Below, piece by piece: positions 1-5,751 of a stretch of DNA of 7,120 nucleotides; position 1 is the stretch's first letter; the number at the start of each line of letters is the position of its first letter. The translations under genes and the position numbers were made by a program. Under the pieces are notes generated by a model. That model saw nothing but the letters and a program-made list of their open reading frames with translations. It did not search any database and was not told the DNA's origin. Origin of the DNA: Actinomycetota bacterium (GTDB lineage: Bacteria; Actinomycetota; Actinomycetes; Streptosporangiales; Streptosporangiaceae); assembly GCA_003161205.1 (NCBI GenBank), contig PMOU01000559.1, positions 1 through 7,120 of the forward strand. Reading direction: 5' to 3'.

Positions 1-1
1 G

Positions 2-1441
2 CGCAAATACCGGGACAAGGTGCACCGCTCGCTGGATGTGTTCGCCCGGATGCTGCGCGAGCGGATGTTCGACGACAATCCGTCGACGGTGGGCCAGGAG
101 ATCGAGCTGAACCTGGTCGACGAGCACGGCATGCCCTCGATGCGCAACGCCGACGTGCTCAAAGCGATCGCGGATCCAGCCTGGGCGACCGAGGTCGGGC
201 AGTTCAACCTCGAGATCAACGTGCCGCCCCGGCACCTGGCCGGTGACACCCTCGCCGTCCTGGAGGCCGAACTCCGCGCCGACCTCAACGCGGCGGACGA
301 GCAGGCGCGCTCCGTCGGCAGCCACCTCGTGATGGTCGGCATCTTGCCGACGCTGGCCGAAGGGGACGTGCACGAGGGCACCATGTCGGCCAACGAGCGA
401 TACCGGGTGCTCAACGAGCAGATCTTCGCCGCCCGCGGCGAGGACATGCGCATCTCGATCGACGGTTCCGAACAGCTCCTGACACACACCGACAGCATCA
501 CCCCCGAAGCCGCCTGCACCAGCGTCCAGCTGCACACCCAGGTCAGCCCGGATGCCTTCGCGGACTACTGGAACGCGGCCCAGGCCATCGCGGGCGTGCA
601 GGTCGCGCTGGCGGCTAATTCCCCGTTCCTGTTCGGCAGGCAGCTGTGGCACGAGACCCGGATCACCCTGTTCGAGCAGGCGACGGATACCCGGCCCGAT
701 GAGCTGAAGGAGCAGGGCGTGCGCCCCCGGGTGTGGTTCGGCGAGCGCTGGATCACCTCGGTGTTCGACCTGTTCGAGGAGAACATCAGGTACTTTCCCG
801 CGCTGCTGCCGATCTGCGAGGACGAGGATCCGCTCGCCGTGCTTGACCGCGGCGCCTCCCCGCAGCTGGCCGAGATGAGCCTGCACAACGGGACGATCTA
901 CCGCTGGAACCGCCCCGTTTACGCCGTGGTCCAGGGCGTTCCGCACCTTCGGGTGGAGAACCGGGTCCTGCCGGCCGGCCCTACCATCGCGGACACCGTG
1001 GCCAACGCGGCGTTCTACTACGGGCTGGTGCGTTCCCTGGCCGAGGCGCAGCGCCCGATCTGGACCCAGATGTCGTTCACGACCGCCGCGGAGAACCTGC
1101 ACGAGGCCGCGCGTCACGGCCTGGACGCGCAGCTCTACTGGCCGGGGGTGGGGGACACACCGGTGACCGAGCTGATCCTGCGCCGCCTGCTGCCGCTGGC
1201 CCGCGAGGGGCTCGACCGCTACGGCGTCGACGTGGCCGACGCCGACCGGCTGCTCGGCATCATCGAGCAGCGCTGCCTGACCGGCCAGACCGGCGCCGCC
1301 TGGCAGATCGCCACCATGGCGAAGATCACCCGGGACAGCGGCGTCGACCGCCGTGAGGCGCTGCGGCAGATGACCCAGCGCTACATCGAGCACATGCACA
1401 CCAACGCGCCCGTCCACACCTGGCCGCTGCCCGCCAGCTGA
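2..1441 (+). CDS. Glutamate-cysteine ligase-like protein, GCS2 family (5' partial)
   Basis: Predicted carboxylate-amine ligase of the GCS2 (YbdK/EgtA-like) family, whose characterised members join glutamate to cysteine using ATP in the cytoplasm. About 480 residues are visible. Counting from the GTG at 20, family-like segments are GQEIELNLVDEHG (25-37), NLEINVPP (63-70), TSVQLHTQVSPD (167-178), ANSPFLFGRQLWHETR (199-214) and RVENRVLPAGPT (311-322). The acidic EIELNLV and NLEIN strands and the RVENR stretch are where this fold binds metal-ATP and substrate. The reading frame stays open to the left edge and reads RKYRDK before that GTG, which resembles the N-terminal helix of the family, so the GTG is probably internal and the true start is outside the window. 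The gene ends at a TGA inside a short tandem repeat. Family assignment is fairly sure; the substrate is not, because mycothiol-producing actinobacteria normally lack glutathione and some members serve other gamma-glutamyl ligations such as ergothioneine synthesis. Confidence 0.85.
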   Translation, partial: RKYRDKVHRSLDVFARMLRERMFDDNPSTVGQEIELNLVDEHGMPSMRNADVLKAIADPAWATEVGQFNLEINVPPRHLAGDTLAVLEAELRADLNAADEQARSVGSHLVMVGILPTLAEGDVHEGTMSANERYRVLNEQIFAARGEDMRISIDGSEQLLTHTDSITPEAACTSVQLHTQVSPDAFADYWNAAQAIAGVQVALAANSPFLFGRQLWHETRITLFEQATDTRPDELKEQGVRPRVWFGERWITSVFDLFEENIRYFPALLPICEDEDPLAVLDRGASPQLAEMSLHNGTIYRWNRPVYAVVQGVPHLRVENRVLPAGPTIADTVANAAFYYGLVRSLAEAQRPIWTQMSFTTAAENLHEAARHGLDAQLYWPGVGDTPVTELILRRLLPLAREGLDRYGVDVADADRLLGIIEQRCLTGQTGAAWQIATMAKITRDSGVDRREALRQMTQRYIEHMHTNAPVHTWPLPAS

Positions 1442-1455
1442 CCGCAGCTGACCGC
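1436..1455. repeat. Two tandem copies of a 10-base unit across a stop codon
   Basis: The unit AGCTGACCGC occurs twice head to tail. The first copy supplies the TGA stop of the upstream ligase gene (1439-1441). The second copy lies just downstream and carries another TGA. A looser third version (catctgccg) follows. It is most simply a small slippage duplication. Confidence 0.6.
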
Positions 1456-1504
1456 CATCTGCCGTTACAGCGCCGATGCCGCTGTGCAACTGTGCCGTCT
1501 TCCT

Positions 1505-1517
1505 GGCGGCCGCCGCC
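1505..1517 (+). terminator. Possible GC hairpin after the ligase gene
   Basis: GGCGG and CCGCC can pair around a three-base loop, 63 bases after the ligase stop. The same bases include the perfect palindrome GGCGGCCGCC (1505-1514). No T-run follows, so this would be at best an actinobacterial terminator without a U-tract, or it may be only GC-rich noise. Its position between the ligase gene and the glycosyltransferase operon is the main reason to list it. Confidence 0.2.
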
Positions 1518-1565
1518 TCATCGGCCTAGGTCGCTCTTAGTCAGTTCTGTCCGTTGCAACCCATA

Positions 1566-1580
1566 TGCACCGTGGGTGCA
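1566..1580. promoter_or_regulatory. Perfect inverted repeat, candidate operator
   Basis: TGCACC-GTG-GGTGCA is a perfect inverted repeat with 6-base arms and a 3-base centre. The heptamer TGCACCG also recurs directly at 1566-1572 and 1577-1583. It lies 93 bases before the first glycosyltransferase start, where a dimeric repressor or activator could bind. It could equally form a small RNA hairpin in the leader if transcription starts upstream. No regulator gene is visible in the window. Confidence 0.35.
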
Positions 1581-1659
1581 CCGATGGTCGTAACCTTCCC
1601 GGCCAACTCTGAGGTCAGGACACCGGAAGCACGTTGAACTGCTCCCGGGTCACGAACTC

Positions 1660-1667
1660 AGGGGGTG
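1660..1667 (+). promoter_or_regulatory. Ribosome binding site of the first glycosyltransferase gene
   Basis: AGGGGGTG differs by one base from AGGAGGTG and sits five bases before the ATG at 1673. This fixes the start there rather than at the in-frame TTG at 1634, which has no comparable site. Confidence 0.75.
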
Positions 1668-1672
1668 TTTCT

Positions 1673-2518
1673 ATGACCGGCCCGCAGCAGAAGACGCCCA
1701 GGCTCGCGTTCCGCGACGTGGCGACGACGAAGAGCGTCAGCACCCAGCTGGAAAGCCGTCCCGGCCTTGACGAAATCAGCGGACGAGCGCAGCGGGACGG
1801 GGTTGCCTTTTTCCTGCCCGCCTTCAACGAGGCAGCGAATCTGCGCAATATCGTCCCCCTGATCGTCGATTACTTCCTTGACCTGGCCTGCCCTTTCACG
1901 ATCATCATCGTGGATGACGGCAGCACTGAGGACGACACCTTTGAGGCGGCCGAGCAACTAGCCGTCAACTACCCCGGATATGTCCAGGCCGTGCATCACA
2001 GCAGCAATAAAGGCTACGGCGCCGCTCTTCGGACCGGTTTCCGTGCTGCCCTGGATTCCGGGCATGGGTTGATCGGTTTTTGCGACGCCGACGGCCAGTT
2101 CGAAATCGCGAGCTTCGGAACGCTTCTCGCGGCGCTTGTCGACCATGAAGCGGACCTCGCATTCGGTTACCGTATCGCGCGGGCCGATTCGCTGAAGCGG
2201 CGCGTTATGGGACGTGCCTGGCACTGGCTTTCCGGCCTCGTCCTCGGCTCCAAGGCAGCTCGCGACATTGACTGTGGTTTCAAGGTCTTCACCCGGGCCG
2301 CCCTCGAAGACGTCGAGCCGCAGCTTAATGGCCGCTACGCCGCGGTATCACCGGAGATCCTCGCCCGGGCCATATCGGCTGGCTACACGATGGCCGAGGC
2401 CGGCGTTACGCATAAGGCGCGTAGCCATGGACGTCAGACCGGCTCCGACCTCAAGGTCGTCATTCTCTCCCTCACCTGCCTGTTCCGTCTCCGCCTGACG
2501 CTCAGAACGGAAAGGTGA
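1673..2518 (+). CDS. GT2 glycosyltransferase, dolichyl/polyprenyl-phosphate sugar synthase-like
   Basis: Predicted inverting GT-A enzyme of 281 residues that transfers a sugar from a nucleotide donor, most likely to polyprenyl phosphate at the inner face of the membrane. Motifs in order: FLPAFNEAANL (47-57), VDDGSTEDDT (80-89), NKGYGAALRTGF (112-123), the metal-binding CDADGQFE (137-144, the DAD/Q signature of the DPM1/DPG-synthase group), DIDCGFKVF (198-206) and HGRQTGSDLKV near the end (252-261). There is no C-terminal pair of membrane helices, so it resembles the short soluble DPM1 type, although the last 20 residues are hydrophobic and basic and could touch the membrane. About 43 residues before the catalytic domain have no recognisable motif. 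It is first in a three-gene operon: its TGA is one base before the next ATG, and that next gene is a GT-C enzyme of the kind that uses polyprenyl-phosphate sugars. The family call is strong; the sugar (mannose, glucose or other) cannot be read from sequence. Confidence 0.88.
   Translation: MTGPQQKTPRLAFRDVATTKSVSTQLESRPGLDEISGRAQRDGVAFFLPAFNEAANLRNIVPLIVDYFLDLACPFTIIIVDDGSTEDDTFEAAEQLAVNYPGYVQAVHHSSNKGYGAALRTGFRAALDSGHGLIGFCDADGQFEIASFGTLLAALVDHEADLAFGYRIARADSLKRRVMGRAWHWLSGLVLGSKAARDIDCGFKVFTRAALEDVEPQLNGRYAAVSPEILARAISAGYTMAEAGVTHKARSHGRQTGSDLKVVILSLTCLFRLRLTLRTER
2509..2515 (+). promoter_or_regulatory. Ribosome binding site overlapping the end of the first GT gene
   Basis: GGAAAGG lies inside the last codons of the upstream gene, and the pairing stretch can continue through its TGA stop (AGGTGA, 2513-2518). 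The next ATG is at 2520. This arrangement favours translational coupling of the two genes. Confidence 0.6.
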
Positions 2519-2519
2519 C

Positions 2520-4145
2520 ATGGCAGCCAGTACATTGCAACGGCAGCCGTTGCCTGTTAATAATCATCACCGCAAGCCGGCGCAAGTCAAGCATGACTAT
2601 ACGGCCTGGGGCGTCGCGCTCGCCGCCACCGTCATATCGCTGGCCGCCTACGTCACCACCGTCCGTCTCCATGGCGTTCTGCTCTACGTGGACTCCGTCT
2701 CCCATCTGGAGATTGCGCGCCGGGTCGTCAGCAGCACAAGCCCGGGCCTCGCACAGCTCGGCTATGTCTGGCTGCCGCTGCCGCACCTGCTCATGCTGCC
2801 CTTGGTCTGGATCACCCCGCTCTACCAGAACGGCTTCGCCGGCAGCATCGTCTCCATGGCCGCATACGTGGCTACGGCGGTGCTGATCTACAAGATCGCA
2901 TTCAGGCTCACCAGCAGGAAGTTCGCTGGTGTCGTGGCCGCGGGCGTCTTCGCGCTGAACGTCAACATGCTCTACATGCAGAGCACGCCGATGACCGAAG
3001 CACTGCTGTTCTGCACGCTGGCGGCCATGGTGTACTGCATCCAGCAGTGGGCCGACACAGACAAGTACCAGTACCTCGTCGCCGGGGCCGTCGCGGCCCT
3101 GTGCGGCACCCTGACCCGTTACGAGAGCTGGCCGGTGCTGGCCTGCCTGGCGATCGCGGTGGTCGTCATCGCCTGGCAGCGCAGGCAGCGCGACCTGACG
3201 CTGAAAATCCGCTGGACCGGCACGCTGGACCGCTTTATCGTTTTCGCGGTCATGGCCTTCGCCGGGATCGCGGCGTGGCTGATATGGAACTGGTCTATTT
3301 TCGGCTTTCCGCTGAACTTCCAGAACGGCGCCTATGCCAAACCGTCAAACTGGGTATCGAGCGGAGAGCCGTTCATCGGTAACTGGCTCATCGCGGCCAA
3401 GACCTACTGGTACGCGATGCTGGACAATGAGACGAGCCCGCTTCTCCTGCTCGCAGCGGCCGGGATGGTGTGCCTCATCGCGCGGGAGTGGTTCGTCAAG
3501 CGCACCGCGGCCCGCTCATTGCCAGTGCTATCGCTGCTTGTCATCGTGCCGTTCTTCATCGTGTCCCTGTATTCTGGCCAGCGGCCGCTGCACGTCCTGC
3601 AGATCAGCAACGACCTCTACAACGTGAGGTTCGGGCTGATAATGCTCGTGCCGACCGCCATCGGTATTGGCTACCTGGTGGGGACGTTGCAGCGGTTCAG
3701 GCCGGCTATGTATGTCGCGGGCGGTCTGGTGCTGGCCCTCGCGATCGGACTCGGTGCCAACCTGGTGCGGCACGACAACGTGGTGACCTATACGGCGGCG
3801 CGAGAAACCCTGTCGTCAGCGACGGTGGTCGAGCAGGAGCCGGTCGTCGCGTTCCTCAAGACGCACTACACCGGCGGCCTGGTGCTTATGGAGTCGTTCG
3901 GAAACGAGAACATTGCCTTTCAGGTCCCGTCTGATCAACTGGTCTACGAAGGCAGCTATCACCAGTGGCTGCCCTCGCTGCAGGATCCGGCGGGAAATCA
4001 TATTGAGTGGATTATCGCCCGGTGCGGTAATGATCCTTCTCCGGACAAGGTCTGCACAGCTCTCGGCCACGCGCAGCTCAGCCACTACACGCTCGTTTAC
4101 ACGACCGCCGACCATGACTACCGGGTCTACCAGCTCAGGAAGTGA
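2520..4145 (+). CDS. Polytopic GT-C family glycosyltransferase with extracytoplasmic C-terminal domain
   Basis: Membrane protein of 541 residues with roughly ten or eleven hydrophobic spans by eye (about 30-47, 105-128, 135-150, 160-176, 184-199, 203-219, 238-258, 306-322, 333-352, 371-389, 397-414). The layout fits GT-C enzymes of the ArnT/PMT/GT39 sort, which take a sugar from a polyprenyl-phosphate donor and add it to an acceptor outside the membrane. The first outer loop holds YVDSVSHLEIARR (56-68); its Asp58 sits where GT-C enzymes carry the catalytic acidic residue. TPMTEALL (156-163), LTRYESWPV (198-206) and NDLYNVRFGL (364-373) look like the other conserved loop segments. Residues about 415-541 form a soluble tail with two nearby cysteines (502 and 512). 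Genes on both sides are glycosyltransferases, and the upstream one probably makes its lipid-linked donor. No family more precise than GT-C can be assigned by eye, and donor and acceptor are unknown. Confidence 0.78.
   Translation: MAASTLQRQPLPVNNHHRKPAQVKHDYTAWGVALAATVISLAAYVTTVRLHGVLLYVDSVSHLEIARRVVSSTSPGLAQLGYVWLPLPHLLMLPLVWITPLYQNGFAGSIVSMAAYVATAVLIYKIAFRLTSRKFAGVVAAGVFALNVNMLYMQSTPMTEALLFCTLAAMVYCIQQWADTDKYQYLVAGAVAALCGTLTRYESWPVLACLAIAVVVIAWQRRQRDLTLKIRWTGTLDRFIVFAVMAFAGIAAWLIWNWSIFGFPLNFQNGAYAKPSNWVSSGEPFIGNWLIAAKTYWYAMLDNETSPLLLLAAAGMVCLIAREWFVKRTAARSLPVLSLLVIVPFFIVSLYSGQRPLHVLQISNDLYNVRFGLIMLVPTAIGIGYLVGTLQRFRPAMYVAGGLVLALAIGLGANLVRHDNVVTYTAARETLSSATVVEQEPVVAFLKTHYTGGLVLMESFGNENIAFQVPSDQLVYEGSYHQWLPSLQDPAGNHIEWIIARCGNDPSPDKVCTALGHAQLSHYTLVYTTADHDYRVYQLRK
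4137..4145 (+). promoter_or_regulatory. Ribosome binding site fused to the stop of the GT-C gene
   Basis: AGGAAGTGA closely matches AGGAGGTGA and ends with the TGA stop of the upstream gene. It lies seven bases before the GTG at 4153, which supports that GTG as the start of the third operon gene over the in-frame ATG at 4210. Confidence 0.65.
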
Positions 4146-4152
4146 GCATACA

Positions 4153-5730
4153 GTGCACCGCTTGCATAAGCCGGAGACAGCAGCACGGCTTCTGAGCGCC
4201 GGCCAGCTGATGTTCGTCGTCGTCTTGATCCTGCTGGCCATCGCGGTCGCGGTGGTCTCCGGGCCGATACTCCTGCTCAAGGTGGCCGTCGGTCTGGCCA
4301 TCGCGTTCTATATGGTTTTCGTGGGCTTCAAGTTTGCTGTCTGGTGCGCCGCCCCGAAATCAGCGGAGCCCCAGTGCCCTCTCCCGGCCGAAGACGACCC
4401 GGATCTGCCCCGGTACACCATCCTGGTGCCGCTCTACCGCGAAGCTAACATCCTCGTCGAGCTGGTGAAGGCGCTGTCGTGCCTGCGTTATCCGGCAGAG
4501 AAACTGCAGATCCTGCTCCTGCTGGAAAAGGACGACGATGAAACCCAGGCCGCTGCGGCGGCCATGGACCTGCCGGCGCAGTTCCAGGTGCTGACCGCAC
4601 CCGACGCGGGGCCGCGCACCAAGCCGAAGGCATGCAACTTCGCGTATAGCCACGCCACCGGCGCGATAGTGACGATCTTCGATGCCGAGGACCGCCCCGA
4701 ACCAGATCAACTGCTCAAGGCGGTCGCCGGTTTCCGGGCGATCCCGGCGGGTGCCCCGCGGGTCGGATGCCTCCAGGCGAAGCTCGTCTTCTGGAACCCG
4801 CGCGGAAGCTGGATCAGCTCGTTCTACTGGGCCGAGTACGTGACCCACTTCCAGTGGGTGCTGGCCGGCCTGGCCCGGCTGGGGCTCATCCCTCCGCTCG
4901 GCGGCACGAGTAATCATTTCAGCCGCGATGCGCTCGAAGCCGTCTCCCGGGCGAACGGCCGGTGGGAATTCACCGATGGTGATGGTGGCCTCGTCACCAT
5001 GCGCGGCCCCTGGGACCCGTACAACGTCACCGAGGATGCCGACCTGGCGTTCCGGCTGGCGATGGCGGGCTACCAGATCGGGATGCTCGATTCGATCACC
5101 TACGAAGAGGCGCCCGACACCGCCCACGTGGCCAAGAACCAGAGAAGCAGGTGGCTCCAGGGATTCGCGCAGACCGGCCTGGTCCACACCCGGCATCCCC
5201 TCCGGCTGATGCGATCGGTCGGTCCGCTGCGCTATCTGGCCTTCGTGCTGTTCATGCTGGGGACGCCTGTCTCCCTGCTGCTGAACCCGCTGATGTGGGG
5301 CGCCACGATCCTGTACGTCGTCTCCCGCCTGGACGCGCTCACCGCGGTATCCGCCTTCATCGAAGGGCTCTTCCCCACGCCCGTGTTCTACGCGGGCGTC
5401 TTGGTGGCCGTGGCCGGCAATGCTGTTCTGTTCGGTCAGAAGCTCATTACGCCACTGCGGCAGCAACAGCGGTCCGAGCTGGCCTCCGCGGGTGCCGGGC
5501 TCCCGCTCGCGAATTACCTGTACCAGCAGGAATACGGCCTGACGTTCCGGCTGCTGTTCACCCCCCTCTGGTGGGCGTTTACCTCCGTATCGGCCTATCG
5601 GGCCCTGCGGAAGCTGCTCATCCGGACCCAGCGGTCGTCGTGGGACAAGACACCGCACGGTCACGAACTCGCCACCGAGACCGAGCTCACCGGCCAAGAC
5701 CGGCTGGTGCTCGCCGGATCGGCCGTCTAG
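4153..5730 (+). CDS. XagB-like processive GT2, cellulose synthase-like membrane glycosyltransferase
   Basis: Protein of 525 residues with two N-terminal membrane spans (about 18-36 and 40-63), a cytoplasmic GT-A domain, then further spans (about 359-390, 405-428 and perhaps 464-485). GT-A motifs: YTILVPLYREANIL (88-101), LEKDDDET (124-131), TKPKACNFAYSHATG (156-170), FDAEDRPEPDQL (176-187, the DxD-like site), GGTSNHF (250-256), NVTEDADLAFRLA (291-303, with TED carrying the presumed catalytic base Asp295) and QRSRW (330-334, the acceptor-channel motif of processive enzymes). The C-terminal SSWDKTPHG resembles the ending of XagB-type proteins. Such enzymes polymerise, and in cellulose synthase also extrude, a beta-linked polysaccharide. 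There is about 20 residues more than I expect between NHF and TED. The GTG start is chosen for its Shine-Dalgarno site; the reading frame extends back to 3913 inside the GT-C gene, but that part has no family similarity. Last gene of the operon. The polymer made is unknown, and no PilZ domain is seen. Confidence 0.85.
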   Translation: MHRLHKPETAARLLSAGQLMFVVVLILLAIAVAVVSGPILLLKVAVGLAIAFYMVFVGFKFAVWCAAPKSAEPQCPLPAEDDPDLPRYTILVPLYREANILVELVKALSCLRYPAEKLQILLLLEKDDDETQAAAAAMDLPAQFQVLTAPDAGPRTKPKACNFAYSHATGAIVTIFDAEDRPEPDQLLKAVAGFRAIPAGAPRVGCLQAKLVFWNPRGSWISSFYWAEYVTHFQWVLAGLARLGLIPPLGGTSNHFSRDALEAVSRANGRWEFTDGDGGLVTMRGPWDPYNVTEDADLAFRLAMAGYQIGMLDSITYEEAPDTAHVAKNQRSRWLQGFAQTGLVHTRHPLRLMRSVGPLRYLAFVLFMLGTPVSLLLNPLMWGATILYVVSRLDALTAVSAFIEGLFPTPVFYAGVLVAVAGNAVLFGQKLITPLRQQQRSELASAGAGLPLANYLYQQEYGLTFRLLFTPLWWAFTSVSAYRALRKLLIRTQRSSWDKTPHGHELATETELTGQDRLVLAGSAV

Positions 5731-5751
5731 GCGCCCAGCGCTCACCCGGCC
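5721..5751. terminator. Possible two-part hairpin between convergent genes
   Basis: The outer arms GGCCG (5721-5725) and CGGCC (5747-5751) pair. After symmetric four-base internal loops, the inner arms GGCGC and GCGCT pair (with one G-T) around CCA. The structure spans both stop codons of the convergent genes and could end transcription from either side. There is no T-tract on either strand, so it is tentative. Confidence 0.3.

Larger units (their letters stand above)
1537..1672 (+). promoter_or_regulatory. Likely promoter and leader region of the glycosyltransferase operon
   Basis: This is the A+T-richer part of the 231-base gap in front of three tightly packed genes, so the operon promoter should lie here. 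Weak candidate boxes are TTAGTC (1537-1542) with CCATAT (1561-1566) at 18 bases spacing, or TTGCAA (1554-1559) as a -35 box without a convincing -10 partner. None matches consensus well, and the placement rests mainly on context. An inverted repeat at 1566-1580 overlaps or follows these boxes. No riboswitch or attenuator structure was recognised. Confidence 0.3.

Noticed and set aside
20..22. GTG as the true start of the ligase gene
   Set aside because: The frame is open to the window edge and the residues before it look like the family N-terminus, so the gene is treated as cut by the window.
1634..1672. TTG start 13 codons upstream of the first GT gene
   Set aside because: No SD site precedes it, while a near-consensus SD sits five bases before the ATG at 1673.
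1442..1672. Possible tRNA, small RNA or riboswitch in the intergenic gap
   Set aside because: No cloverleaf, conserved riboswitch core or strong extended stem was found; only the short palindromes listed.
1615..2224. Several short minus-strand frames antisense to the first GT gene
   Set aside because: They have no start signals or motifs and are explained as shadows of the plus-strand GT2.
3913..4152. 80-codon upstream extension of the XagB-like reading frame
   Set aside because: It overlaps the well-supported end of the GT-C gene, its Ser/Arg/Thr-rich translation has no family similarity, and a good SD site supports the GTG at 4153.
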